From Bacteriovoracaceae bacterium (lineage in GTDB: Bacteria; Bdellovibrionota; Bacteriovoracia; Bacteriovoracales; Bacteriovoracaceae): a stretch of DNA of 64,000 nucleotides. Under the pieces are notes generated by a model. The model was not told where the DNA came from and did not search any database. It saw nothing but the letters and a program-made list of their open reading frames with translations. Of the stretch, positions 26,669 through 38,600 are shown in pieces. Both the position numbers and the translations under genes were made by a program. Positions within the stretch are counted from its first letter, which is position 1. Each line of letters starts with the position of its first letter. The stretch covers positions 89,571 through 153,570 of the forward strand of contig JADHTQ010000002.1 of the NCBI GenBank assembly GCA_016784965.1, in the 5' to 3' direction.

Positions 26669-29600
26669 CTATTTAGCGCTTTTGACATCTTTAGTTTTTT
26701 TCTCACTTTTAATGTCTAAACGAGTATATGCGCTTTTATTATATCTTTTTGTCACTATAACAAATATTGACACATCCTTGTTTTTGCTTATCTGTGCGTC
26801 TTTGAGACTAGAAATTTTGTCACCACTTAATCCCTGTAAACTCTTTCTATTTCTAAATTTTAGGCTTTCTAGATTTGCCAAATCCTTTAGGCTATCTAAA
26901 CTGTCAAAATCAAAGTCCATATCCACAGATACGTTACCATCTCTAAGTGAGTTAAAACCGTTTATATCGACAAGATCCAGTCCTTCATCCCCGAAGTCGA
27001 ATTCAAGCTCCTGTTCTTCCACAACACTAACTTCTTGACCACCTGCTGAACCTGAACCTTTAGCTCCTTTTGTTGAGCCACTTCCATCACTGCCTGATCC
27101 GCTACCGGAGCCAATTCCAGAACCACTACCGGACCCTGAACCAATACCGCTGCCCGATCCACTACCAGAACCACTTCCTGAACCGGTACTACTAATTAGT
27201 GATCCCAAGCCTACATCATTTTTATCTGCATCTTTGGCAAGCTTACCATTCATGAAATCTTCAAACGTCCCTTTTTGCTTCATGATACCAACTGTCGCCT
27301 CTCGCATCGCCGCTAAAATTTTCTCTCCCCTACCCCTTACATCTGAATCACTTGATATTTTACCCATACTTCCATCGACGCTCCATAATCCTTTTTTGGT
27401 ATTTTCAATAAGCTTTTTCATAGCTTCAATCTGTGCGCCGACTGGTGAGTTTGGATATAGGGTACCCCTGCTTGACATTCTTCGAGCCGAATTTCTCGCC
27501 GTTGCAGAGGTTGATGATCCTATTCCCTGTCGCCCATATCTTCCACCGGTTTGTGTGCTACCCCCTGCACCTAAAGTTACATTGGACCTACCTGCGCCGC
27601 CGCCACCTATACCATGAACGCCTTTACCGTTGATATCAGCCATACCGCCGATACTTCCTGCACCGCCTGCTGATCCTCCAGCACCTCCGCCTCCAGCACC
27701 TCCGCCTCCAGCACCTCCGCCTCCAGCGCCTCCAACACCAGCACCTCCAGCACCTCCGCCTCCAGCGCCTCCAACACCAGCACCTCCCGCCCCACCGGTT
27801 CCACTACCACCACTAGCTCCACCTGCACCTTGACCACCTATACCGGCCATACCTCCAATACCACCTGCTCCTCCAGAACCCCCAGTGCCGGCTCCGTTGA
27901 TACTATCTGCGCCTACGCCAGTCAATGCAAGGCCCTCTCCACTTCCAGCACCAGAGCCTGATCCAAGTGAGTCGTCTCCAACAGTACCCAAGTTACCAGC
28001 TGAACCAGAACCCCCTCCCAGAAGACTCCCTAAACCATTATCACCAAAACCTCCTGTATCCAGTGCGCTCGTACCTGTTAGTCCCCCTGTAGGAATGCCT
28101 GCTGTTGTATCTACCCCTAATGCATTTAAACCACCCGTATCTACATCGAAGTCGTCAACTGATCCCATCGCTAAGTCATTGCCAAGCTCCATATTTACTG
28201 CATTTACTTCAAACTGATCCAGTATATTACCAAAATGATCGTCGTATAAAGACGCATCATCTATGGCATCCATCATATCTGTCATTGAAAACTGCCCTTG
28301 TGTCTCAACCATACTTAAAAAATCTGCCCTCGATTGTGGTACCTCAAATGAGATTTTCGATAGAGTTGTAGCAGTTTTTCTATGTTCTTCATAATATGTG
28401 AAGGCCTTGGTTCCTTCCATCACACCAAGACTTTTTTCCAGCTCAGCTATCTTTTTTAAAGCTTCATTTTTGCTACTGGCAGGAGTTGAAGAACTTGCAG
28501 CATATGCATGTGAAGCCATTAAGCTGGTTAAGCGATTTGTTAGAAATTTTGCCTTGTCTGTAAGAGCACCTAACAAATTATAAGTATATGGCAGTGAAGA
28601 GTTGGCACCATTTATGGTTCTTGAAAGATTGAGTACCTTGATATAGTGATCGATACCACTATCGTTGCGCTCTCGTACACTGGAGCGAACCAATAGTTCC
28701 ATCATAAAAATATCGCTGCCCCAAAGCTGCTCAAATTTCGCTAATTTTTCATGGTAATCGCGCAACACCTCCTCCCTAACATCATCACTCACCGAAGTAG
28801 TTGTTGGTGCCTCTTCTTCTGAGCCATTTAATGGTTGCCCATATTGCTTTTGTTCTGTAGGTGGAATAGTTTCCATGAGATGTTCAGCACTGTTTAACGT
28901 TGCCAGAGGGCAGGTTAGTCCCGCACCAGCTTCAGTTTTATCACACCTCATATGTCCGTGAATGCTTGCTGCTGTAACTTCTTGTGCGGCTTGCTTTGCT
29001 CCTATAAGTCCTTTAAGCATCTGCCCTAACTGAAATGCCATCATTGCAATCGAAGCTAAAGATAATATATCCTGTGCTTTTGTAAAACCACTTGCTTTTA
29101 GAGCATTTGCATTTAATCCTGCACATATCCCCGGAGTAACACATGCACAAGGAGCACAATAAGCATACACATTTGAACCAAAGATAAGATTAGTTATTGC
29201 ATCGGCTGTCTTATTGCACATGTTGTATACATATGACTGATCCTCGGGGGCAGGAGCTAAAAATGATAGATCAGGATTCCATTGTCTCTTTACTGGGCCT
29301 CTATAGTTTGAAGAATCAAAACTGTTGGGATTATAGGATTCCTCATTTAACGCCGCATTCATCAACTCTTCATTCTTTGGGCATTTGTCACCACAATAAA
29401 AATTAGCACTAGCTTTTGTCAACGCATCCTGTCGTAGTTTTTGTTGCATTTGCTGTGATGCTTGAGCTGCTTGTGAAATGTTGGCACTTCCCGAGTCACC
29501 AGATAAAAATCCCGCAGCCCCTGCTACTCCTGCAACTACCGTCCCTGTTGTCATAGCTCCTTCAATTGCACCAATTGCTCCCGGCGCTGAAAGAAACTGG

Positions 29601-31327
29601 CCAGGGGATGAAAGAAACTGGCCTGCAGATGACAAGCCTGATGATATACTGGTGCCTACACCTTTGACTCCATTTGATATCAGTTCAGGAGCATTGGCAA
29701 CTGTATCGACTGCTTTGCTCCCAAATGCTTTTACACCGTCCACAAAATTGGTAACTTTCTCTTTAACGGCTTCAATCGCACTTTCTATCCCTTTTTTAAT
29801 CGAGGTTGTAATGCCCTGCTTTGCTCCAGATTCTGCTGTCGTCTGCTGAGTTTTTGCATTGTCAGCTTCACATACAGGTGAAGGATTTGGACAGGGGGCA
29901 CAGCACGTACTACAGACTGATATCGCACTTTTGCATTCGGCAGATTCTGAAATATTATATAGGTTCTCTTTAACTACATCTAAATTGTTAACCATCTGAG
30001 CTACCTGTAATGCCATTCCAAGCATTTGCATCATCTGTCCAGCATTCTCATCAGCTGCCTCAGCATTATCCGCTCTTGCTTCTGCAGTCTCAATCTCCTG
30101 CTCTGCAACCATTCTTACATAAGTCATCATCTGGACTAATGAATCCTTGCCCTGCTGGACAATTTCTGCTGACTTCACAATTTCTTCGCGAAGCAGCTGT
30201 GCTCTTTTTATATTTGCCCTTTGGTTATCCATATCATCGCCAAGTTTTTTTTCCATTATGGCCTTTGCGGCACTACTGTAATCACTAGCATCTAGTATTT
30301 GGCTAGCAACATAAATAGACGCTGCGGCAGTGTACAAATGATAAGAAACACATCGAACATCACTTATATCGTGACAACATAGATCAAATGCTGCTGATGA
30401 CATAACTCCCGTTTGCTCGGCATTACCGATGCCCGAGATTCTTAAATCTGCCATCATTGCATCTGTTACTTTGTAGTCACTATTTATCGCACCAATGGCA
30501 TCCATTGCCTTCGCTCTGGCCTGTTTTGCCTTTTTTATGGCCACACTCGCTCTCTCATTTATTCCTTGAATCATTGCATGAACTGCCTGCAAGGTGCCTT
30601 CTCGTGTTTCACTGGTTGAATCCATAACATCACTACTACCCACAACTGCACCTTGAGCTGTACTTTGGGCCTGGTGAGATCCAGATGAAAAATCCTTGGT
30701 CTTTTGCTGAAGCGCTGCTATCTGTGCTTTTTCACTCTTCTCATATGCAAATTTTTTGCAGATTGTATTTCTACAGACGTCTCTATCTGGATTGGTATTA
30801 ATATTAAATGGATTATTTTCTCGACATACTGATCTATCCCCTAAACGCTCACATGCATTACAGCAACAATTTTTTTCTCTACATTGCGTTCTCAAATCTG
30901 CAAGAAGCTTCTGACGATCCTTGGAAGTTTGCCTTACAGTACCCATGGCGGATCCCGCAGCACTTTGCATTTGTGTATTGGAAGAGTTTAGCCCCTCTGA
31001 GGTCTCATTTACTTCATCGGTTGCGTCTGCCAAATCGGTTGTAAGAGATTTAAGAGCGGAAAGGTTTTCTTTCTGCTTTGTCATAAGTTGCGCCTTACAC
31101 GCCTCATAAAATAACTTTATGGCTTCTGCTTTTAGTTTTTGAGACTTTTGTCTTTGAGCATCTGTAGTAAATAACTTACTACCCTTTTTAGAAAACAAAT
31201 TAAGCTTACCAATGTTATCCAGAGCGGCTTGATCTGCATAAACTACAGATGGTTGCAGTTGCCACATAAATAAGCAATAACAAATAAGGAGGCTCAAAGC
31301 TCTCCGACCAAATGAAAAATTATTCAT
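26669..31327 (-). CDS. Giant secreted Gly-rich protein B (type II), third gene of the array
   Basis: This 1552-residue protein has the array signal peptide (YCLFMWQLQPSVVYA) directly followed by ALDNIGKLNLF; the Arg-rich N-terminal units of type I are absent. The Cys cluster is of the second kind (NCCCNACERLGDRSVC, then C-N3-C). The AFDLCCHDISDVRC core lies near 317, WNPDLSFLAP near 690 and IHGHMRC near 790. There is a Gly-rich part at about 1089-1255 and a second Gly-Ser repeat at about 1379-1412. The C-terminus departs from its paralogs: VTKRYNKSAYTRLDIK is followed by a Lys-rich tail, so the terminal AYP box is altered. It begins 10 bases after the stop of protein C. Confidence 0.9.
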   Translation of the reverse strand: MNNFSFGRRALSLLICYCLFMWQLQPSVVYADQAALDNIGKLNLFSKKGSKLFTTDAQRQKSQKLKAEAIKLFYEACKAQLMTKQKENLSALKSLTTDLADATDEVNETSEGLNSSNTQMQSAAGSAMGTVRQTSKDRQKLLADLRTQCREKNCCCNACERLGDRSVCRENNPFNINTNPDRDVCRNTICKKFAYEKSEKAQIAALQQKTKDFSSGSHQAQSTAQGAVVGSSDVMDSTSETREGTLQAVHAMIQGINERASVAIKKAKQARAKAMDAIGAINSDYKVTDAMMADLRISGIGNAEQTGVMSSAAFDLCCHDISDVRCVSYHLYTAAASIYVASQILDASDYSSAAKAIMEKKLGDDMDNQRANIKRAQLLREEIVKSAEIVQQGKDSLVQMMTYVRMVAEQEIETAEARADNAEAADENAGQMMQMLGMALQVAQMVNNLDVVKENLYNISESAECKSAISVCSTCCAPCPNPSPVCEADNAKTQQTTAESGAKQGITTSIKKGIESAIEAVKEKVTNFVDGVKAFGSKAVDTVANAPELISNGVKGVGTSISSGLSSAGQFLSSPGQFLSAPGAIGAIEGAMTTGTVVAGVAGAAGFLSGDSGSANISQAAQASQQMQQKLRQDALTKASANFYCGDKCPKNEELMNAALNEESYNPNSFDSSNYRGPVKRQWNPDLSFLAPAPEDQSYVYNMCNKTADAITNLIFGSNVYAYCAPCACVTPGICAGLNANALKASGFTKAQDILSLASIAMMAFQLGQMLKGLIGAKQAAQEVTAASIHGHMRCDKTEAGAGLTCPLATLNSAEHLMETIPPTEQKQYGQPLNGSEEEAPTTTSVSDDVREEVLRDYHEKLAKFEQLWGSDIFMMELLVRSSVRERNDSGIDHYIKVLNLSRTINGANSSLPYTYNLLGALTDKAKFLTNRLTSLMASHAYAASSSTPASSKNEALKKIAELEKSLGVMEGTKAFTYYEEHRKTATTLSKISFEVPQSRADFLSMVETQGQFSMTDMMDAIDDASLYDDHFGNILDQFEVNAVNMELGNDLAMGSVDDFDVDTGGLNALGVDTTAGIPTGGLTGTSALDTGGFGDNGLGSLLGGGSGSAGNLGTVGDDSLGSGSGAGSGEGLALTGVGADSINGAGTGGSGGAGGIGGMAGIGGQGAGGASGGSGTGGAGGAGVGGAGGGGAGGAGVGGAGGGGAGGGGAGGGGAGGSAGGAGSIGGMADINGKGVHGIGGGGAGRSNVTLGAGGSTQTGGRYGRQGIGSSTSATARNSARRMSSRGTLYPNSPVGAQIEAMKKLIENTKKGLWSVDGSMGKISSDSDVRGRGEKILAAMREATVGIMKQKGTFEDFMNGKLAKDADKNDVGLGSLISSTGSGSGSGSGSGSGIGSGSGSGSGIGSGSGSGSDGSGSTKGAKGSGSAGGQEVSVVEEQELEFDFGDEGLDLVDINGFNSLRDGNVSVDMDFDFDSLDSLKDLANLESLKFRNRKSLQGLSGDKISSLKDAQISKNKDVSIFVIVTKRYNKSAYTRLDIKSEKKTKDVKSAK
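27676..27790. repeat. 15-base tandem repeats encoding the Gly-rich linker of protein B
   Basis: On the plus strand the unit is close to CACCTCCGCCTCCAG, repeated in tandem and then varied as GCGCCTCCAACACCA. A 45-base higher-order unit appears twice, ending in GCCTCCAACACCAGCACCTC. It encodes runs of GGAGG, GGAGV and related residues. Confidence 0.75.
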
Positions 31328-31337
31328 CCCACCTATC

Positions 31338-34300
31338 CTATTCTTCCTCGTACACTAGAGGGTACGCTGTATCCCGGTAACGTTTACTTACTATTTTAAA
31401 AAGAGATCTTTGCCTATCTAGGTTTATCTCTTGTGGCTTTTTCTTTTTGCCGCCTTTACCGAGTTTTTCTTGTAAACTTCTTCTATATCTTTGCTGAGGA
31501 GTTTCTAATTTTTTTAAATTTTTCAGACTATCTAAAGTTTCATCAAAGCCTATGCCACCTCGCCCTCTACTATCCTTTGAAAGAGCAAATCCTCCGCCAT
31601 CATCACCAAAATCGCCAAATCCTCCGCCATCATCTTCGAAGTCAAATCCTCCATCGTCATCATAACCTTGCTTACCATCACCAGAGCCTGAACCAGATCC
31701 TCTTGCTCTACGACTTGAACTTGCACTGGCACTAGAGTCTTTGCCACTTCCTGCACCTATCCCAGAAGAAATCCCAGATCCGCTGCCAAATCCGCTGCCA
31801 GAGCCGCTTTTACCGGACCTGCCTCTTCTTCCCCTTCTACCTTTTTTACCCCTAGAAGCTAATTTGTCGTCATCGGAGTCTTTGTATTTTCCGGCCTTTT
31901 TCAAAGCATCGATTGTCGCTTGGTTCATGTGGTCCAAGATTTTTTTACCACGCTTGGTGACATCATTATGGGATGAAATTCGCCCCATATTGCCATCAAC
32001 GCCCAGTAGACCCTTTCTGGTATTTGCAATCAGGTTTTTTATTGCATCTATTTGTTTACCTACTGGTGAGTTGGGATTTATGGTTCCCATTTTAGACATA
32101 TTTTGTGCTGACCTTCTTGCTGAAGCTGAAGTGGAGTGACCCCGCCCTTTACCGCCGCGTCCTCTGCCACCTACACGAGAGCTTCCTCCAGCACCTAAGT
32201 GCACATTAGTTCTGCTGCCGCCTGCAACAACACCTCTACTGCTGCCTGACATGCCTCCAATTCCACCCATGCCTCCTCTTTGGCCCGCGCCCCCTGCGCC
32301 ACCTATACCAGCTCCACCCTGCCCAGATCCTGCACCTTGTGAGCCATTCATGCCACCAATTCTACCCGTACCATTTACTCCAGATCCACCTCGAGAATCA
32401 ACCCCCACACCTGTTCCATCTATGCCGCCAATACCACCCATACTGCTACCTGGAGTCCCGCCAACTAAGTTATCTCCTCCAACACCATTTTGTGTACCTC
32501 CAGGTCCAATAGAATCATCTGCTAATCCTCCCAGTTCCCCTTCTGTTATCGATGATACACTCCCCAAACCACCACCTGAAGTGTCATCTACAACTGATTC
32601 GAGACCACCCGCTGCTACATCAAAGTCCGAATCAGTATCTGTAATATCAATATTACTGTCTCCAAGATCCATGCTTGTACCATTTGGGTCAAAATTATCT
32701 ATGAGTTCCTCAAAATGATCATCGTATAGGCTAGAATCATTTAAGGCGTCTAACATGTCGTCCATAGCAGATTGCCCTTGACTCTCAACCATTCCTAAAT
32801 ATTCGGCCCTGGACTCTGGTACCTCAAATGAGCTGCGAGACAGGGTTGTCGCAGTACTTCTATGTTGCTGATAAAACTCAAATGCTTTTGAGCCTTCCAT
32901 CACACCTAGACTTTTTTCAAGTTCTGCAACTGTTTTTAAGGCCTCACTTTCGCTACTAGTTCTAGCGGCATAACTCTTTGATGCCAGCAAGTCAGTTACA
33001 CGACCTGCTAGAAAACTGGCCTTGTTTTTAACTGATTCCAATACGTTGTAGTTGTGTGGCAGAGAAGACACTGCACCGTTAATCAATCTCGAAAGATCTA
33101 GCACTTTGAGGTATTCACCAAATCCTTTATTTTTTTCACGCAGACCAACCTGAACCAGAAGGTCCATCATAAAAAGATCATCCCCCCATTTTTTCTCAAA
33201 AGCTGTAATCTGTTTTTGAAACTCTGACTCTATATCCTCGATACTTTTTCTATCAACTGGATCAAAAAAAGTAGTCGTATTTCCATCTGGTGCACTTCCA
33301 TACTTAGAGGTCTGCTCCGTCGGCTCTATTGTATCCAAAAGATTGTCGGTACTATTTAGCACCGATAAGGGACAAGTTAGACCCGCACCGGCCTTTGTTT
33401 CACCACACTTCATATGTCCATGAATATTTGCTGCCAATTGTTCTTCGTGGGCCTGCTCTTTTCCCTTCATTCCCTTTAACATTTGCAGCAGTTGAAAGGC
33501 CATCATTGCAATGGATAGTACAGACAATGCGTCTTGTATGTTTGTTTGCGCACTAGCCGCTGAGGCAGCTGAGTTAGCAGCGGCACAAGGTGCCACGCAG
33601 GTACAAGAACATCCACAAGCTTTTGCAGTTGGACCAATTATAAAATCACTCAAGACATCCACTGTATCATTACAAACTCCAGACAAAAAAGATGGCTTTT
33701 TATAATCAAACATTGGAGTCATCGGTGCTTTTGGACTTGGTAGATATGATAAATCTGGATTCCATCGCTTCTTAACTGGAGCCTTATAAGGCAGCTCATC
33801 ACTGAGAAGCACCTCATTTTTTGTGGTATTATCCAACGCTTCCACTGCATCATCTGCCGCTGCCCCGCCTCCACTGTCATCACTAGCCTCACCTCCACCT
33901 CCACCTTGAAGCATCTGCATTCCTTGCATGGCCATCCCCCCTAATTGAGCGGCTTGTGAGGCTGTAGAAACAAATGATTGACCGGCAAGTTCTCCCACCT
34001 TACCAGCTGCAGTGCTGGCCGCTTTTCCTATGGCATCAGTGGCCTTACCGGTTAGCTCTGCCGTCTTGCTCATTAGAGTGCTAGAAGTTGCGGACGTTGA
34101 AGCTTTCTTGGCTGCCTGTTTTGCTTTTGTCGCATTACTCTTAGCATTGTCTGCTTCACATGTGGGAACCATGACGGGTGGACAACCGCATATACAAGAA
34201 GCTTGCACTACTCCTTTTTTTGCCTGTTCCGTGGTATTTAACATCATCTCTTTAACTACATCGAGCTTACTAATCATCTGTGCCATCGATAGGGCCATCT

Positions 34301-35639
34301 GTAACATTTGCATCATCTGATTTGCGTTTTGACTGGCAGCTTCTGCATTATCCTGCCTTGCTTCTGCCGTCTCAATTTCTTGCTCGGCCACCATTCTTAC
34401 ATAGGTCATCATCTGCGTAATTGAGTCTTTTCCTTGCTGAAGAGTCTCAGCCGATTTCACGATTTCTTGCCTTAAAAGTTGAGCTTTTTTTAAGTTTTCA
34501 ACTTGGTCATTCATTTCCTGATTGGGATCAATATCTGTTGCCATGATTTCCTTGGAAGCACTACCATAGTCACTTGCATCCAAGATTTGGCTGGCAACAT
34601 AAATTGAAGCCGCAGCTGTATACAGATGGTAAGAAACGCAGCGAACATCGCTAATGTCCTGACAACAAAGATCAAATGCTGCTGAGGCCATAACTCCCGT
34701 CTGCTCAGCATTTCCTCTACCAGCAATCCTGATATCTTCCATCATTGCATGAGTTAATTTATAGTCACTATGTACCGCACCTATTGCCTCCATGGCCTTT
34801 ACTCTTGCCTGCTTTGCCAGACTAATTGCTGTCTCAGCTCTTTCATTAGTTTCAACAATCATAGCTTGAACGGCCTGAAAGGTTGCTTCTCTTGTGAGGT
34901 TGGTAGAATTCATAACATCTGTAGTACCTACCACTGCATCCTGAGCTGAGTTTTGAGCACTGCTTGTTCCAGCTTGAAAATCCTTTGCCTTTTGTTCCAT
35001 GGTTCTAATACGCGCCTGTTCGCTTTTTTCATAGGCATAGTCTTTACAGACAGTGTTGTTGCAATATGCTCTGTTGGGATTTATATTATTTCCAAATGGG
35101 TCTCTACAAACTGATTCATCACCTCTGCCTTCACAAGTAGAGCAGCAACAGTTTTTAGTCCTACACTCCTCTCTTAATCCAGCAATTCGCGCTTTACGTG
35201 CATCTGAAGTTGCCCTGACAGTCGAAGTAGCCTCCGATGCCGCTGGATCTAATCCACTGGCAGTAGTGTCAAGGCCACTAGTTGTCGCATTAACAGTTGC
35301 AGTGGCATCAACGAGGTTGCTAGTTAACGATTTTAAGGCGCCAATATTTTCTTTTTGTTTAGTCATCAGCTGGGCCTTGCAAGCTTCATAAAACAACTTC
35401 ATCGCCTCAGCTTTTAACTGTTGTGACTTCTTTCTTTGAGCATCAGTTGCCAGAAGCTTCCCACCTTTTTCAGAAAACAGATTGAGTGTACCAATGTTTT
35501 CTAGTGCTGCATTTGAATCTGACGTTTCTGATACTGACTCACCAGCAGCGTATACTATAGAGGGTTGTAACTGCCATAAAATCAAGCAGTAACAGAGAAC
35601 CAAACTAGTTATTCGATGAATGATAGATCGATTTTTCAT
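31338..35639 (-). CDS. Giant secreted Gly-rich protein C (type II), second gene of the array
   Basis: This 1433-residue protein shares the signal peptide motif YCLILWQLQPSIVYA, the ALENIGTLNLF box and the type II Cys cluster (NCCCSTCEGRGDESVC). The AFDLCCQDISDVRC core lies near 326. It also has WNPDLSYLPSP, IHGHMKC near 743, and a shorter Gly-rich section (about 1026-1156) ending in RTNVHLGAGGS. The tail has Arg/Gly, Gly-Ser and Asp-Gly-Gly repeats and ends in SLFKIVSKRYRDTAYPLVYEEE. GGAG lies 8 bases before the ATG. It lies 21 bases after protein D. Function is unknown; surface or extracellular location is inferred from the signal peptide and composition. Confidence 0.9.
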   Translation of the reverse strand: MKNRSIIHRITSLVLCYCLILWQLQPSIVYAAGESVSETSDSNAALENIGTLNLFSEKGGKLLATDAQRKKSQQLKAEAMKLFYEACKAQLMTKQKENIGALKSLTSNLVDATATVNATTSGLDTTASGLDPAASEATSTVRATSDARKARIAGLREECRTKNCCCSTCEGRGDESVCRDPFGNNINPNRAYCNNTVCKDYAYEKSEQARIRTMEQKAKDFQAGTSSAQNSAQDAVVGTTDVMNSTNLTREATFQAVQAMIVETNERAETAISLAKQARVKAMEAIGAVHSDYKLTHAMMEDIRIAGRGNAEQTGVMASAAFDLCCQDISDVRCVSYHLYTAAASIYVASQILDASDYGSASKEIMATDIDPNQEMNDQVENLKKAQLLRQEIVKSAETLQQGKDSITQMMTYVRMVAEQEIETAEARQDNAEAASQNANQMMQMLQMALSMAQMISKLDVVKEMMLNTTEQAKKGVVQASCICGCPPVMVPTCEADNAKSNATKAKQAAKKASTSATSSTLMSKTAELTGKATDAIGKAASTAAGKVGELAGQSFVSTASQAAQLGGMAMQGMQMLQGGGGGEASDDSGGGAAADDAVEALDNTTKNEVLLSDELPYKAPVKKRWNPDLSYLPSPKAPMTPMFDYKKPSFLSGVCNDTVDVLSDFIIGPTAKACGCSCTCVAPCAAANSAASAASAQTNIQDALSVLSIAMMAFQLLQMLKGMKGKEQAHEEQLAANIHGHMKCGETKAGAGLTCPLSVLNSTDNLLDTIEPTEQTSKYGSAPDGNTTTFFDPVDRKSIEDIESEFQKQITAFEKKWGDDLFMMDLLVQVGLREKNKGFGEYLKVLDLSRLINGAVSSLPHNYNVLESVKNKASFLAGRVTDLLASKSYAARTSSESEALKTVAELEKSLGVMEGSKAFEFYQQHRSTATTLSRSSFEVPESRAEYLGMVESQGQSAMDDMLDALNDSSLYDDHFEELIDNFDPNGTSMDLGDSNIDITDTDSDFDVAAGGLESVVDDTSGGGLGSVSSITEGELGGLADDSIGPGGTQNGVGGDNLVGGTPGSSMGGIGGIDGTGVGVDSRGGSGVNGTGRIGGMNGSQGAGSGQGGAGIGGAGGAGQRGGMGGIGGMSGSSRGVVAGGSRTNVHLGAGGSSRVGGRGRGGKGRGHSTSASARRSAQNMSKMGTINPNSPVGKQIDAIKNLIANTRKGLLGVDGNMGRISSHNDVTKRGKKILDHMNQATIDALKKAGKYKDSDDDKLASRGKKGRRGRRGRSGKSGSGSGFGSGSGISSGIGAGSGKDSSASASSSRRARGSGSGSGDGKQGYDDDGGFDFEDDGGGFGDFGDDGGGFALSKDSRGRGGIGFDETLDSLKNLKKLETPQQRYRRSLQEKLGKGGKKKKPQEINLDRQRSLFKIVSKRYRDTAYPLVYEEE

Positions 35640-35660
35640 CCTACATCTCCAAATTAAATT

Positions 35661-38600
35661 CTATTCCATGACATCATAGAAGATGGGGTACGCACTTTGT
35701 TTGTATCGTTGTGTTACTATTTTAAATATAGATGTTTCAGCGTTTTGATTAATTTCTGCCGTATCAAACTTCCCATCTTTTTTATTTCGTGCAAGCAAAT
35801 TTCGTCTATATCTTTCTTCCGCACTAAGTCCGCCGCCTTCATTATCACCAAATCCCTCGGCGTTTATTCCTCCACGGCCATAGTCATCTTTTGAGTTACT
35901 AAAAGAGTCGCCACTGTCCATATCTCCAAATGCGTCGCCATCACCATCGCCATAATCGTCTGAATAATCCCCATCATCGAAAGCATCTTCAGCTTTCTCT
36001 GCTTCATATGGGCCTGCAGCTGTCTTTCCACCGCTACCGGACGAATAGTCAGATGAAGAGCCACCTGTAAGTGACCCCAAACTACCAACATTCCCCTTGG
36101 GTCCACGATACTTTCTTTTGCCCTTTGCCAATTGCCGCATTTTCATCAACTCATCAAATTTACCATCTCTTTTTAATTTCTCTATTGAAGCCTGTCTCAT
36201 CACTGCTAAAATCTTGGATCCCTTCTTTCTAACGTCCTCATCAGAAGTGAGTCCACCAAGTCTCCCATCCTGCTCCATCAGACCTTTTTTAGTCTTGTCA
36301 ATTAGAGCTTTCATCGCCTCAATTTGTCTACCCATCGGTGTGTTAGGATTCAAGGTCCCCATTTTTGATATATTTTTCATTGAGTTTCTGGCCGATGCCG
36401 ATGTTGAGCCCATACCTTTTCTACCAGACTTGCCACTGCCGGTCCTTGTGCTTCCACCAGCTCCCAAACTCACGTTGGTTCTACCTAAATTAGATCCACC
36501 AGCAGTACCACCTGCACCTTGAGAACCAGCGCCTCCAATACCTACGCTAGAGCCACCAGAACCAGTCGCAGAATCTCCACCAGTGCCAGAAGCACCACCT
36601 GCTCCACCTCTGACATCGGCCATACCGCCTACTCCACCTGGACCACCTGAGCCTCCGCTTTGTCCACCAAGAGAGTCACCTCCAACACTTCCAGATGATA
36701 GACCTCCTGCTTGGCTACCACTACCGTTAGTTGAATCACCATCAACCCCACCTAGAGTACCAAGACCACCACCTGGCCCACCGGAATCACTACCTACTCC
36801 TGAAAGTCCACCTGATGCTTCATCGAACCCGCCATCTCCAACAGCATCTAAGCCACCATCTCCAAGCTCCATACTTAATGCATCATTGGTATCAAAATTA
36901 TCAATCAATTCATTATACTGATCATCGTATAAACTAGCGTCGTCCAAGGCATCCATCATGTCAGTCATGGAACCCTCACCTTGAGTTTCTACCATCCCCA
37001 AATAATCCGCTCTCGTCTGTGGTGTTTCAAATGCACCCTTGGACAAGGTAGTAGCCGTGCTTCTGTGTTGCTGATAATAGGTGAAAGCCTTCGTACCCTT
37101 CATCACTCCAAGACTTGCCTCAAGCTCTTCCATTGTTTGCAACTTAACATTATTGCCATCAGCTGGGCTTCCATCTGCTGCATATACATCCTCGGCCACA
37201 AGCTTTATAAAGCGACCAGAAATAAATTTTGCCTTTTTAACAACCGTATCAAATAGCTTGTATGTATGGGGCAGTGAGGAGTTTGCTCCATTAACTGCCC
37301 TAGATAGGTCCAAAACCTTCAGGTACTCATTCATCCCCTCATCAGGACCGCGATAACTGGACAATAACATCACACTCATCATGAAAAGATCGCTGCCCCA
37401 CTTTTTCTCAAACTCTACAATCTTTTCGGACTTTTTATCAGGTATAAGCAATGAATTTAAATCGTTACTATCATCTTCAGGTGGCAATGGCTCTACTGGT
37501 TCACGCTTACCATAACTTTTAGTCGATTCAGTTGGAGGCACAGTTGCAAGCAGATGGTCTGAACTTTTAAGTACTGATAAGGCACAATTTAAACCCGCAC
37601 CTGGACTAGTTTCATCACACTTCATATGTCCATGAATATTGGCCGCCATCTGTTCTTTGTGAGCTTGTTTTTTTCCCTTCATGCCCTTTAACATCTGCAT
37701 TAACATCATCACCATCATAGCAATTGACATCATGGACTTGACTTTTTGCATCGCAGATTTTCCATCGGCAGCCTTTGAAGCTGCTTTAGCTGGAGGGCAA
37801 GGAGCACAATTTACAGCTGCATTTGCTTTTGTAAAAATGAGATCACTTAACATATCCGACGCTTTATGACTAAATCCTACCATGTAAGATTGGTTCTGCT
37901 CAAAATCATATATGGGCCCCAGTGGCACTTCTTCCCAAAAAATATTTGCTGAAGGATTTGTATACTTGACTTCACCAGCTTCAATCACTGGCTTTCGCTT
38001 TGGCTTCGGCGTTGGCATTGGCACGCCACCACTACCTGGACTGCCTCCACTTAAGAGACCACCTATAGCCTTATTAACATCTGTGAGCATCTCTCCACCA
38101 GCTTGAACCTTATCTGCAACAAAATCTTTGGCGCCATTAAATGTATCTTTCATCTTACCCATAGCTTTTTGCGCCCAACTTTTTTTAGCATTGTCCTTGG
38201 CTTGCTGTGCAGCTTGCTTAGCACCTGTCGACTCACATTGGGCCTGTTGGCCCTTGGCACTTTGATCGGAGCCACCACATGAACCACATGCACCTGCTTC
38301 TTTTCCCTCGACTGCATTACCCTTTGCACAGGCAGCCTTTTGTTTACCAACATCCATCTTACCAATCATGTCCGCGAGTTTCATCGCCATCATCGCCATC
38401 TGCATGATGTTTGAGGTATTATCGGCAGCCTCTTTTGCATTATCTTGTCTTGCTTCTGCTGTTTCAATTTCCTGTTCAGCGACCATCCTGACATACGTCA
38501 TCATCTGAGTGATGGAGTCTTTGCCTTGCTGAATAGTCTCAGCAGACTTTACCATCTCCTCGCGAAGCATCTGGGCCCTTCTTAAATTTTCAACTTGATT

